The notes: generated by a model from the letters alone, not told the origin. A stretch of 64,000 bases of DNA from Flammulina velutipes (GCA_011800155.1 CM022376.1:1860001-1924000); one strand, 5' to 3'. Positions 45,751 through 57,691 are shown, numbered from the stretch's first letter. Numbers and translations are program-made.

Positions 45751-46635
45751 TTACTCCCATAATTCGTCTCCGGATTTTCCCAAAACCTCCATCAAGTGGT
45801 TACAACTGATCATCACTGGGATGGTCTCAGATAGGAATGCTTTATACTCTTTGATATCGCCCGGTTTTGTTACCTCTTTAACGCCCCACAGATTACCAAT
45901 TGCGGGGCCCCAGTCTATCGGCATCACTGTCTGGAGAGTCTCGTCAACGTATATGTTTAAAAAGTCGATGTCCTTGTAGCTACGCAAGTTCAGTCGATGA
46001 AAGTCACGGTAGAGTTCACATACATTAGTCTCCACCTAGGCTCTGTGTACATCATCAGCTGCTCCATGATATTTTTTTGCAATGTTTCTAAATCCACCTC
46101 CAGGTTTCTATCGCTATCTTCGAGATACCATTCATGATATGGCTTCAATGGAGGTATTTTCTTCCGTACGTTCAACACCACCGTGTAAAACGCCTTTTTA
46201 TCGAGTTCGGTGTATAAATGTAGGCGAACCTAATGAATTGTCGATTTGGTTTCTAGTAATGATATGATAGTGCACTCACTTTTGTCAAGTACTTTATTTC
46301 TTTCTTGATATAAGCCTTCAAGTCGTGTCCCTTATACGACATGACCTTCAAAATAGCAGGCGCTCGAGACCCGTTATCTAGTAGGAACCCCTCCAATATA
46401 TCATATGTGGAGGACCGCGCGCCTTGCATCTCCTCTGACAGTAGTTTGCGGTGGTACAGGCGACCATTGAGCTCTATCGGCTCAAAACCTCTATTCGTCC
46501 TAATCAAGGAGTAATCCATCCATGATGAGAGATGGGGATATGAATGAAGACGTACCGCTCGCGGCGAGTAATCACACTGGCAGTTACATGCGCAGCGAGG
46601 AAGATGAAGCAGACAACACGAGTGCTGTAGAACAT
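45751..46635 (-). CDS. secreted protein-kinase-like protein, unit A
   Basis: ATG at 46635 gives a signal peptide (MFYSTRVVCFIFLAAHVTAS). An intron of phase 2 leads to a small kinase-like fold of about 240 residues. Visible elements are STYDILEGFLL (glycine-loop region), APAILKVM with the candidate ATP-binding lysine, IKKEIKYL with the candidate helix-C glutamate, and the hinge signature PLKPYHEWYLED. After a second phase-2 intron comes the catalytic loop YKDIDFLN (Asp and Asn at the HRDxxxxN positions) and PIDWGPA in place of DFG. The C-terminus is ELWE before TAA at 45751. Neighbours with the same intron pattern lie at 47105-48783 and 52955-53833. Activity and substrate are unknown; a kinase fold is inferred from motif order. 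Confidence 0.65.
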
Positions 46636-46800
46636 GGCCCGCAAGTTCCAGATCATGAAGCGTGGTGACACCGCCTGGGTATTTATCGTCTAGATGAGTC
46701 AACAGGCAGTACTCCGAGTCTGAAACGAAGGTAGCCATAGACATCGATTGGTAGTGCCATAGCCTCGCGAGAATAGCCTCAGAGTTTGTTTCAAGGACGG
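46636..46800 (-). promoter_or_regulatory. conserved upstream region of kinase-like unit A
   Basis: In the minus-strand sense the bases next to the ATG read ggaacttgcgggccATG, as in unit C. A TATA-like ATAAATACC lies about 50 bp upstream, then a shared stretch including CCGAGTCTGAAACGAA (plus strand, near 46714). Units C and D share it. Confidence 0.5.
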
Positions 46801-47104
46801 GACTTAGTATGACTTTTTGATCAATGGCTATATCCTGACGATCGGGCCCGGCCCGGACCCGTATGGGGACGGATCGGAGCTGGCAGAGCACTTGTGGGAT
46901 GAATTGGACCAGTCAAGCAAGTGAAGCTTAAAAGGCAATACTAAATGTGGCCCATGCACTGCAATACAAACAGCACCGGAACGACCAGCACCAGATTCTC
47001 TTCAACGAAGCATTGAACTCCTGTATATTTGACCCTTCCCGAGCTAATCCCCGCTAGGTGAATAATTAATCCTGCGCGAGGATCATCTCCCCGACTTAGG
47101 GCTG
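46801..47104. other. intergenic region between kinase-like units A and B
   Basis: About 300 bp; no further feature recognised. Confidence 0.35.
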
Positions 47105-48783
47105 TTACTTCTTATTCCGCAATACCTCTTCTAGGGCCACACGATTGAACATTTCTCCAACCTTCTTGGATATGAACCTTTCACACTCCTCCATGGCGCC
47201 CTTGGATATTATTTCTTCAACACCCCACACACGGTTATCACCAGGCCCCCAGTCTACCGGCCTCACTTTTTGGAGCGTCTTGTCAACGTAGATGTTTAAT
47301 AAGTGAATATCCTGGTAGCTACCCAAGCTCAGCCAATGAACGTCACAGTAGAATCAGACATGTCAACATACCATAGTTTCCCCTTCTCTGCGTATATAAC
47401 CAATTGCTTCTCGACGTTTGTTCGCAATTCTTTTAGATCATCATCTCCGTTCCTGCTACGGTCTCCGAGATACCATTCATGATATGGCTTCAACGACGGG
47501 ACTTCCTTCCGTACGTTCCGCGTGACAATGTAAAACGCCACATCGTCGGCTGCCGTGAAGAGATGCAGTCCAACCTATTGATTGGTCAATTTTGTTTTTC
47601 TCTTTTTCTCTAGAGATACCGCACTCACTTCTGTCAAGTAAGCTATTTCTTTCTTGATCTTAGCCTCTTCGAACCGATTTCCGCAAAGTATGACCTTCAA
47701 GAGAGCAGGCGCTCGATTGCCCTTTTTCAGTATGAAACCCCCGGAAATATGATAGGTGAACTGTGTATTTTGCTTTGTCTTTGACAGTAGATTGATGGTG
47801 TAAAGGTACTGATTGAGCACGACCGTGTCCAATGGACCTCCGTCAGCACTAATCAATGATTAATTTCCATGATGATATGCTCAGAGTCGTGCTCACTGTC
47901 TCAAGTTCTTCCCAACAGCTTTCAATACAGATTCCAATGTTCCAACGCTGAATCTTTGCGGAAGAACTCGATCCATATCATGGATATAATTATTGAGCTT
48001 TTGGCGGTCATCCTTCAAGTGAACCTCAACACCGGCATAAACATCGTCGGCGGGTGACCAGTCTATGGCCACGAGCTTCTCAAAATGCTGGTCAATAAGT
48101 ACACTCCAAAGGTAAATGTTCGGATTGCTGTGATGAGTTAGTAAGAGAAACATCACGAGGGATTGGGATAGCGCACATCAAGCCAATGCCATGCGCCACT
48201 TTAGGCAGTTTCTGTCTGATGAGGTCTCTCAAGTCAGCCAGTCCTTTCTCCGCATTCATACGACGGTCCTCCAGATACCACTCGTGGAAGAACTTCAAGG
48301 GCACACTCATCTTCCCCGGATAGTCATCTCTGATAACGAGGTAGTCATAGGCATTGTCTGCTTGGTGGAACAGATGTATTCTAGCCTGACGGGCAGAAAG
48401 AGCTTTCAGCGTTGAAATTGTTTTCCCATATAACACTCACCTCTTTAGCATACGAGGCTTCCTTCTTCAACCGCTCACTAGCTCCAGTTTCGTTGAGCCG
48501 TTTAGTTATCATCACCAAAGCGGTCTGTTTATCGAAGCGTTCCCTCATCTGATTGATACTTGTCGTTCTCCTTGCCTCATTCAAGGCCGGCAGTATGAAT
48601 TCAATGTTGTATTCCTTTCCGTTGATGTGAGCTGTGGGTGACGGCTCTTGACGGGGAGACACAGATATTGACCTATCGGCTGGGTGAGGCGCTGAAAATG
48701 AAGAAACGAAGAACGTACTGCGCGCTAGGGATTATACTAGCAAGGAGGAAAACGAAGAAGAAAACACGAATTCTGCATAACAT
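47105..48783 (-). CDS. secreted double protein: pseudokinase-like unit C fused to kinase-like unit B
   Basis: ATG at 48783 gives a signal peptide (MLCRIRVFFFVFLLASIIPS), then unit C with HINGKEYNIEFIL, LKKEASYAKEV and VPLKFFHEWYLEDRR. Its catalytic loop is INPNIYLWS: the catalytic Asp is Asn and the metal-binding Asn is Ser; AIDWSP replaces IDWGP. Unit C ends KNLRQ at 47895. A splice donor gtgagc overlaps its TGA, and the next acceptor (gattag, near 47848) is the phase-2 acceptor of unit B. Splicing there reads on in frame into unit B (SGGFIL, APALLKVI, IKKEIAYL, SLKPYHEWYLGD, YQDIHLLN, PVDWGP), ending at 47105. Unit B has no ATG or signal exon of its own, which supports a fusion. If the TGA is used instead, only unit C is made. 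Confidence 0.6.
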
Positions 48784-48965
48784 GGCCCGCAAGTTCCAGA
48801 TCGCTAAATGGACATGACAGCAGGACATCGTGGTATTTATGGACTTTCTAATAAGTCAACAAGCATTGCTCCGAGTGTGAAACGAAGTTTACTCCAAACA
48901 CTGGCTGGCAGCGCCATAGTGTCGCAAAATGAATAGCCTGAGAGTTTGGTTTGAAAGACACAAGA
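48784..48965 (-). promoter_or_regulatory. conserved upstream region of the C-B kinase-like gene
   Basis: It shares with units A and D the bases next to the ATG, a TATA-like ATAAATACC (near 48833-48841) and a 100-bp stretch including GCATTGCTCCGAGT (48863-48876) and GAATAGCCTGAGAG (48931-48944). Confidence 0.5.
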
Positions 48966-49782
48966 CATAGAAAACTTGTAGGCTAGACGTCGTGAGAGGC
49001 TTGACTTCTCTGGGGACAGTAGTGTCATGTACAACGTCGTTAGACAAAGTATAGCAGACGCAAGAGACGCTATATGGTAGCGGGAAAATGCACAGGCTTA
49101 GGTAACACCGTGACGTTCAGATGGGCAGATGTAAAGCAGTCTGAGCAGCAAGCATTCTGTGGCGGTATTAGCACTGGAGGCAGTATGCGTGACTGCTGAA
49201 ATGCACTTATTATGGCTGATAACTGCTGATATGATAGACAGCAAGGATTCGTGGCTGTTGAAGACGATGAAGGTTGATTGTAAAGGCGCGGATGAAACGG
49301 ACCGGTTGTCACGGTTGACTCTGTTTATTAACGATTTTGGCCCAGTACATTGACGAAGGGCCACTGCGCTACAGAGATATAAAACTGGATAGTGTTGAGT
49401 ATTCAGCCAATGTTATCCTCCGGAACGCGTATCGGACCGCGATGAGATCAACCACGCGTTCACTTGTCCTCCTGCCATCATGTTCACACTCGACGATTTC
49501 TCATGTTCATTCCTCAACGTCGCTCAAAGCAACGATTTTACTAGGGTATGCTTCTCCCTTGAAGAATACTTCCTTACCCGATATAAGGACGCTACAGAAC
49601 AACACCAACATCGGTATCCTCTGTATCCAACTAAAGGATAATCCTCGGTCGCAGAAGGTCTTCAGAGCCTCATGGGAATAGCTCAAGATGTATATAAGAG
49701 AGAGCCGGAAGCTGTTAGTAGGACATCGTCTTATAGGTACGTTCTTTGTGCGCACTTATTTCCCTACTAATTCCTTCCTAGG
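48966..49782. other. intergenic region, partly duplicated near 54.0-54.4 kb
   Basis: The left part, to about 49310, resembles 54008-54415 (for example GATGAAGGTTGATTG at 49266 and 54375). The right part is the promoter of the DUF5695 gene, possibly with a 5'-UTR intron at about 49738-49781. No gene is supported. Confidence 0.4.
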
Positions 49783-52729
49783 ATGCTTAGCATCTTCTTC
49801 GCTTTCTGCATAACATTATGGATCCAAAAGATTCGCGCCCAGGGAACACTTGGACTTCAGAATGGCTTTACGACCCACCAAACGCCGGAATTCGCGCTGC
49901 AACTCGTGTCGGATTCGCAAACGGCCTATTCGTTGAAGCCTGTGGGCTCGGATTTCGACTTTATTCCCTCCGATTACATGGTGAATAGGCAAAACAATCG
50001 CCAGTATCATCTTGGAGATATCACTATTCGTGCGCGCGTTGAAGGCGCGTCTGCGTGGACGACGATGGACTCTGCTGCGAATCGCAAGCCAATCACGAAG
50101 CAGTCCGTCTCAGGCAATACACTCGCTCAAGCCAACCTTGCTCCTACCCTTGGCTCATCGCTCCTCAACGTGACGCGCCGTTGGGTCGTCGAAGACGGCG
50201 TCCTCCAGCTGCTTTTTGACATTAACAACCCGCAAAATAGAAATGTTCTCATTGGCTCTATCGGTGCATCACTGGAATTTAACAATGTGTGTATCAATTT
50301 CTTCGCATCGAATCCCGCTAACATGCCAGCAGATTTTTACCGGCCACACAGCAGAGCAAACCAACACGCGTTGCAGCCTCACAGATCCATACATCGGCCA
50401 GGACGCTGGATTCGTACAAGTCACCCCGCTTCTCGGTACTCTTCCCCCTCTCGTTGTCATCCCAGTCAAGGCATCACCACTTGAAGGCTGGCGCAATCTC
50501 GACGAGCCGTCGACGGAGGCGAGCTATTGGTACGGATCCCAGACTTTCGAAGGTCTCTTCGAGTGGCTCTTTCATACTAGGGCCTACGCCGAGAACGAGT
50601 GGACGGCTACTACACCTTGGAATGAGCCCACGTCACATACCCTTTTACCAGGACAGACACGAACATACGGACTACAGTTTCTTCTCGCTGATTCTATTCC
50701 AGAGATAGAATCGAGGCTTATTGAAGCGGGACATCCGGTAGCTGCTGGACTCCCCGGCTACGTCCTTCCTTCCGACCAACCTGCAAAACTGTTCCTACAC
50801 TATTCATCCCCCGTCCAGTCCATCTCAACGAGCCCTTCGGGATCACTATCATGGAAAGCCAACTCCGACAGCAGCACTTGGGAGGGCTATGACATTACTG
50901 GGTTGAAATGGGGTCGGTCGCGTCTCTCCGTTACCTACGAGGACGGAACAGTGCAGACGATTCATTACTTTGTTACCCACGACGCTGTGAAAGCTGTTGC
51001 AGATCTCGGTCGTTTTCTGACCACCAAGCAGTGGTTCGAAGACGATGCGGATCCGTTCGGACGTTCGCCTTCGATTATCAGCTACGATAGGGAGGTTGAC
51101 GCTGTGGTGAAGAACGATCCTAGGGCATGGATCCCGGGGTTGAGCGATGAAGCTGGTGCCGGGTCTTGGTTGGCGGCTGCTATGAAGCAATATCTGCAGC
51201 CTAACGCGGAAGAGGTGGCAAAGTTCGAGAGATTCGTGAACGAGACACTTTGGGGGTCCGTGCAGAATACAAATGGTTAGTGCATATCATCTACCTGTCC
51301 TCTCTCAGCGCTGATCATTCTCTAGGAACTGTGAAGAAAGTGAGTTGTGGTGTCAGAGCAATGAGTCAGGAATGCTAACCTTTTCCTTTGCAGGCCGTGT
51401 TTTTCTACGAACCCTCAAAGGTGCCCGGATACAACTACCCTTCCAATATCGACTGGAGAAACTGGTGGTCATGGAACCAGGCGGCATCGTATGACACGGG
51501 GCGTGCGTACGACTATATCCACGTTATCGCAGCACATTGGGCCATGTACCGTGTTGCGCGAAACTATCCCTCGCTCACGTCGTTGAAGTGGGATTGGTAT
51601 TTGGACAAGGCGGTTTTGACGGTCGATCGCATGACTGGGGGTTCTGTGGGATACGTCGATGTTGGACTTATGGGCGAGACGGTCATCCAGCTTTTGTTGG
51701 ATGATCTATTGAGGGAGGGGTGGGGCGATGAAGCTGCTCTGGTGGGAGGGAGGATGCGAACGAGACAGGCTGTTTGGTCTCGCCAACGATTCCCGTAAGT
51801 TTTCCATGAATGTATCCATTGTCTTTGCTAATGGATTGCCCAGATTTGGCTCAGAGATGGCTTGGGACTCTACTGGCCAGGAAGGCATATATGTATGGAG
51901 CCGATACTTTGGCGATGGGACTACGGCTGTGAACGCTGTCAGCTCGATTCTGGCGTACCAGCCACTCGTACCGCACTGGGGCTATAACGGGAATGCAAGA
52001 CGCTACTGGTATGTTTTCAACTATGATCTCATTGGGGGCACGTACTAAACAACAGTATGTAGGGATAACATCTACGGCGGGAAGCTTCAAAGGATCGAGC
52101 GTCAAATTCACCACTACGGTTCCGGCTTGAATGCCCTTCCCCTTATCGATTCTTTCCTCAAGGATCCGGACAACTTCTTCCTTCTGCGCCTGGCGTATGG
52201 TGGTCTGTCCGGCGCGCTTTCGAACATCGACGAGGAAGGTTTTGCGTCTGCCTCGTTCCACTCGTGGCCCGATACGATGAAATGGGACGCATACTCAGGA
52301 GACTATGGGCCAAACTTTTCGGGGCATGCGATGGGGATCGGGACGTTCGTTGTTGAGCATCCGGACTTTGGGTGGCAGGCGTTTGGGGGGAGAGTCGTGT
52401 CTTCGGGAAAGGCGATTGTTGAGGTGGAGGTTTTGGATACTGGGAGGAGGAAGGTGTTCATTGGTCCGATTGCGGCGTTGTTGCGGCTGGATGCTGGGGC
52501 GTTTGAGAGGGTGGCGTATGATGTGGAGAGGAAGGAGGTGACTGTTACGATTCGGGATGTTGTTGGGTCGGGGGCTGCTGCGCCTGTGGCTCGCCTTTTA
52601 GTCGGGCAGACTGTTAACGGATATGGGGGAGTGGGTGTTCTGAAGCCTAGCGGGAACTATGATATGGATGCTGGGGCGTTTGCCATCCCTTTCACCGGTG
52701 GAGAGGCGCAAGTTAGGTTATCTATTTGA
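49783..52729 (+). CDS. secreted DUF5695-type protein (six-hairpin-glycosidase-like), about 915 residues
   Basis: ATG at 49783 gives a signal peptide (MLSIFFAFCITLWIQKIRA) followed by GTLGLQNGFTTHQTPEFALQ. Later features are DFDFIPSDYM, HLGDITIRARV, FTGHTAEQTNTRCSLTDPYI, YWYGSQTFEGLFEWLFHTRA, YNYPSNIDWRNWWSWNQAAS, YDTGRAYDYIHVIAAHWAM, WDSTGQEGIYVWSRYFG and NYDMDAGAFAIPFTGGE at the end. This matches my memory of fungal DUF5695 proteins, thought to have an (alpha/alpha)6 glycosidase-like fold; catalysis is unproven. Five in-phase introns were inferred, including one each side of a 14-nt micro-exon (about 51327-51340). An in-frame upstream ATG joined through an intron could add residues, but it would bury the signal peptide. 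Confidence 0.72.
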
Positions 52730-52954
52730 ATGTGGCGTCACTATGGACATGCATTGCCTCACGATTTCGGGCCACCAAGTAGCTACCTAATGGTTAGACA
52801 TAGCATGGAGGGGGTTCCTTAGTGCCTATTTCGTGTTCTCAAGATCTTATCATTTGTAAACTATGAGCACATATCCTAGGCTTTAATGAGGCCTCCTATG
52901 CCGATCCCATCTAAATGGATGCTTAGTTCTGGACGAGGATAATATCTTTTCGAC

Positions 52955-53833
52955 TTACGGCCATAATTTGTTGTTGGATCTTTTCAATATATCTGCCAAC
53001 TCTGCACGATTGAACATGATTGGGATGTTCTTTGATAGGAATTTTTCATACTCCACCAAGTCATCTCGTCCTCTTATTTTCCGAACGCCCCAATATTTTC
53101 CATAAGCAGGCCCCCAGTCTATCGGCTTAACCGTCTTGAGCGTCTTGTCAACATATATGTTTAAGAAGTGAAAGTCCTCGTAGCTGCCCATTCTCAGTCA
53201 ACGGAAGTCACAATGGAGTCAGACATGCTAACATACCGTAGTTCCCACCCGGGCTTTGTGTACGAAAGCAATTTATTCTCGATATTCTCTCGTAAGACTT
53301 GCAGATCCTCGGCTAAGTTTCTGGTACGGTCTTCGAGATACCATTCAGGATATGGCTTCAGTGGAGGGTTACCCTGCCGTACGTTCCACATTACAATGAA
53401 AGACTTCAAATTATTGACTTTCGTGAACAAGACGAGTCCAACCTATCGAAAATTAATCCTATCCCTGTCCAATGATATTGCACTCACTGTCCTCAAGTAC
53501 AATATTTCTTTCTCTATTTTAGCCTTCTCCTTGTCGTTTCCGTAGTGTGAAATGACCTTCAAGATAGCAGGTGCTCGAGAGTTGGCATCTAGTTGGAAAC
53601 CCCCCAAAATATCATATGTGGTGGATGTCGAGCCTTGGTTTGCCCTTGACAGTAATTCGAGGTCGTAAGTGTGACCATTGAGCATTATCCTGATCGAGGA
53701 ACCATTTGTTATGGTGAGAAATGAAGATACGACGGAAGACGCACTGTGCGAGGGGTTCGAGAGCAAATACGCCAACATCTATACGTCCGGCAAGGAGGAA
53801 GATAATGAGGACAACATGAGTTCTATGGAACAT
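52955..53833 (-). CDS. secreted protein-kinase-like protein, unit D
   Basis: ATG at 53833 gives a signal peptide (MFHRTHVVLIIFLLAGRI). A phase-2 intron (gtgcgt to gatcag) leads to IMLNGHTYDLELLSR, TTYDILGGFQL, APAILKVI with the candidate lysine, IEKEILYL with the candidate glutamate, and PLKPYPEWYLED. The last intron precedes RYEDFHFLN, with catalytic Asp and Asn present, and PIDWGPAYG. The protein ends NNKLWP at 52955. Intron positions and phases are the same as in unit A. It lies convergent to the DUF5695 gene. All expected catalytic positions are kept, so it may be active; substrate unknown. Confidence 0.65.
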
Positions 53834-54008
53834 GGCCTGCAAATTCCAAATAGCGAAATGGACAGGACTGTAGCACATTGTGATATTTATGGTCTTTCTT
53901 GTCAGTCAACACGCATTGCTCCGAGTCTGAAACAAAGTCCACTCCAAACACTCACTGGCAGCGCCACACCGTCACAAAGTGAATAGCCTGAGGGTTCGGT
54001 TCGAAAGT
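53834..54008 (-). promoter_or_regulatory. conserved upstream region of kinase-like unit D
   Basis: It shares with unit C a TATA-like ATAAATATC (near 53882-53890), GCATTGCTCCGAGTCTGAAA, CACTCCAAACACT and GAATAGCCTGAG in the same order and spacing. Confidence 0.5.
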
Positions 54009-54755
54009 CGGAAACAGGGATGAATATAGAAGACTCGCAGGCCCAACAGCACGAAAGTCCCGTGTCCTATCTGAGGCTAGCATGGTGCACACTGCCTGAA
54101 GCAAGTTGGGTATCCTTTAGGACCCAGTTACGTTTGAGCGGCCTGGCCGTGGGTGCAGTACCATGTGCAACATCCTCAGATTAGATGCATAGCAGGTGAG
54201 AGAGACGCTATGTATGCAAGTCGTGATGATAGATGTTGAAATGTACACGCATGACTGAAGGCGGTACGCGTAGGTCCTGAGAGTGCAATGGTTTCATACG
54301 ACTGACGACTCCAGATATGGTAGCTAGTGAGTGTTCACGCTACAAGCTTGGCTATGGAACACGGTTGAGCAGATGATGAAGGTTGATTGCAAAGGCGCGG
54401 ATGAGCGGGCCGTAACCGATCAACACGTTTTACAACCTACCACCACCAATTCATCACACTCATCCCTCAATATACGTCCTTGTTCCCAATAAAACTCGGA
54501 TTACCGCCTTCATTGCAATCTTCATCAACCGTATTCTTTGGCCTCACAAGTTCCAAGATGCCCTTGTCCCCCATACGGAATTCCTTGTCAAGGCAACCTA
54601 GCGCTCCAGGCAATGAAGGACGAGTCTTATTCCCCTCGAGGAAGAAAGGATGGCGCTTCTTGAGCTGGAACCAGATAAATCACCAGACGCGGATCCTGTG
54701 TGATAGATAGTCCCCACATTCCCTTAGCTGTTCCGCTTGATTTTGCGCCACAACC
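54009..54755. other. intergenic region upstream of DUF6535 copy 1
   Basis: The left part resembles 48966-49310. From 54415 on it is the start of a repeat shared with 58541 and beyond, and contains the DUF6535 promoter and leader. Confidence 0.45.
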
Positions 54756-55812
54756 ATGGCAGATTCCTCCCCTCCTTCTAGCGGCTCTACGCTTTGCAAC
54801 ACTGACCTCCTCAGTGCCGGTAATTACTCTGGCCGTCCTGTTGACGCGTCGAATGTCGATGCGCAGAATGGATCCACCTTTCCCATCCCGACTTTTTATT
54901 CCGCTCCCAGAACAACCAAGCACACGCTCATGGGTATACGAGCCGCTGAAGGACATTCTCAAAGGGGTGAGCAATTTATCTAGTCTGGTTTCCATCGTCG
55001 ACTGAATTGCGCCACGCAGCGAATGACCCATTCGACTACGAACAGAAGTATCCAGAAGACGAGGAGTACCAAGAGATGGGCCCCATGGCTAGGATCTGGA
55101 AGGTTTTCTTAGATGAATGTGGTAAATTCGACTCTGAGATGGTTGAGAACTGGAGAGACGCGCTGGATGTGCTGCTTGTTTTCGTGAGTTTTACAGCACT
55201 GTTTGGGCATTTTCTCAATGAGCGTGTATAGGCTGGACTGTTCTCTGCCGTCGTCACCACCTTCGTCTCCCAAACGTGCCAAAACCTCCAACCCGACTTC
55301 CAGGAGATCAATGCGTCCAAGATGAACGAGGTCTCCGAACTCATCCGTGCCGCCATCCTAAACGGCACCGAAGGCATTTTGAGCATTCCGCGCTCCGCCA
55401 ACACGGCCACCTCCTTCAGACCCAGCCTATCCGCGCTTTGGGTCAATGGCCTTTGGTTCACAAGCCTCGCACTAAGTCTGACGACAGCGCTTATTGCTGT
55501 TTTGACGAAGCAGTGGTTACACCAGTCCATGTTCGTCCCCTCTGGCACGCCCCGCGACCGTAGTCGCATCCGCCAGTTCAGGTACATGAGCCTGCAACAA
55601 TGGCAGGTTCCCGTCATCATCGGTCTCCTCCCCGTCCTCATGCATGTCTCCCTCGGCGACTTCTTTGCCGGACTCACGATCTTCCTATGTTCACTTAATA
55701 CGACGATAGCTGGTGTTATTGGTTCTATCGCCGCCGCCGCTTTTGGTGTCTACATCATCACGAATCTCCTTCCACTTTTTAAACCTGGCTGCCCGTACAA
55801 GACCCCATTGAC
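54415..55812 (+). repeat. direct repeat, copy 1 (upstream region and first third of DUF6535 gene)
   Basis: Nearly identical to 58541-59938 with a constant offset of 4126 bp. Identity is high up to the codons for KPGCPYKTPLT and then drops sharply. Confidence 0.85.
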
Positions 55813-57691
55813 CATCTGCTCTCATTCCCTCTCCCCATACGTCTGGCATCGATGTCAGCAAGTTATACACCGGTTCTCTCCTCCCACAGTGACTGTGACT
55901 ACACAAACAGATGATGACGACGACTCCGACGACGACTCCTCGCTTGAGGAAGAGAATACGATACCAACAGAGCCGTTATCACTAAAAGCTCTGGAAAGAG
56001 AACGAGTAAATATGGACGCCAGCAATATCGATATTCAATGCCTCTCGTGGCTATTCAGTGCATCATCAAACTCCTCCGTCCAGCGTGTCGCCATGCAAGC
56101 TGTCAGCAATCTTCCGCTACAAGACTCCAATGCTGTTAGTGAAAGTATCCCGTCATTGAAGTCCGCCATCGCCAGCACCATGATATCTATCCAGGAGCGT
56201 CCCGCAGAGAGGCCAGTGTATGAACGCCTGTTCCGAGCGCTCTCGAGGATCGAAGATGACTTCAGCCTTCCCCGTTGCCTGTTTGGCTCCGAACCAGGTG
56301 ACCAACGTCTATCCATCCTGGCGAACTATGACCATCGTTCTCTCGAAGCCGCTGAATTCCTTCGCGCCCAGCTTGTCAGTCCGACAGTCAAAACGGACGT
56401 CCTTTCATGGGCTCTGATTATGACAAGCGCGTTGCATAGCGGCACTGGGTGGCTGGATGTGAACGTGACGGATTCAAAAGTCTGGCAGTCCGTGTTCCCA
56501 ATGCTTATTGGGAGCCATTGCTGTACTCGAGAAACCAACTGCGACCTATCTCGCAAGGGACTCGTCACGCTCGCCGTACTTTCTCCCCCTGGCTTGGACA
56601 AGTGTCCTCTAACGATCCTAGATGGAAAGGATACAACCGAGGCTCTTTCCTTGAGGTTTGCAATCACCGAGTTCATGTTTCCTTCCTTTACGACGCTGGT
56701 CTTGAATGCATATCAACCCTCATTGCGGATATTCCCTCCAGAACTTCCTGCAGACATTTCGCTTCAGCTCAACCTCATGATATCGCCTTCTGTGCGCTCG
56801 CTAGACTTTCGGACGGAAGAGCTATGGCAATGCATCGAATTGTATATTGGCCTGGCACCGTCGCTCAACTGTCGCACTACTCAGCGACATCCGGAGATCA
56901 TAATGCCTATGTTTTGCGCCCTACTTGACGTCATATGTGCGGACGACTTCGTCGAATCAGATACATTGACACTGGCTCAGAAGATGGACTCCTGCCTCTT
57001 CCTTCTTCGAACCTTCTTCCTCGACTCCGAGCTGCAACCAAACATGGGCGCTCTTATAACACCTTCCATCATGAAGAGCATTATTGACGTCGCTTTTGTT
57101 CCTTGTTCTCCGAGGCTTCCTTCCCCTCTCATCACTGATATACTAAATCTCCTCGTTGCCTCGAAATCGCCGTTGTCCGTTAAGGTATATACCTTGCTGC
57201 ATGAACGGCAGTGGCTAGAGGAAATCGAGGCCCTACTTTCTTGCTGGCCTAAACCAGAAGTCCCACTCCAACGTCGGGAATGTTCATATAAACTCAGTTA
57301 TCCGTTTTTGGCATGCGCGTATGCGAAGGGTTTGCAGGTTCTCAAGGATGTCAATCCTGACGAATACCAGCGTACAATGCAATACTTGGAACCTCGCAAT
57401 TTATTCCGGATTTCCAAGCTCATCCTGCTCGCTGATACAAGTGGAAGACAGAGCCTAGATACTCTGGCTTGCCTTGTCGGGAACGCGGCATGGACAAAGT
57501 GCAGTGAAGAGCTTAATACCTTCTTATCATCTAAGGAAGGGCGAGCACTCTATGATTATCACACTGGGGCGCGTCATGGGCGTCATCCCTTCAACGTCGG
57601 ACTGCAGCTTTCATACGGACCTTTCGATGATCTGAAGGACTTACTATACTGCTGGGCATGGATCGACGCCAGAGTTACAGACTCCATTTGA
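54756..57691 (+). CDS. DUF6535-domain membrane protein, copy 1
   Basis: ATG at 54756 (accATGGCAGATTCC) begins a hydrophilic start. Introns at about 54966-55018 and 55183-55230 join in phase. The DUF6535 region follows: NDPFDYEQKYPEDEEYQEMG, ARIWKVFLDECGKFDSEMVE, AGLFSAVVTTFVSQTCQ. Membrane helices include LWFTSLALSLTTALIAVL, QVPVIIGLLPVLMHVSL and NTTIAGVIGSIAAAAFGVYI. The last 600 residues are soluble and helical, with acidic DDDDDSDDDSSLEEEN after the helices. DUF6535 proteins are numerous in Agaricomycetes and have no known function. The product has about 945 residues and ends in TGA at 57691. Confidence 0.8.

Noticed and set aside
49070..49364. Overlapping minus-strand frames upstream of the kinase-like C-B gene
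   Set aside because: No ATG in good context, no similarity to the kinase-like family, and the same block is present as non-coding sequence near 54.2 kb.
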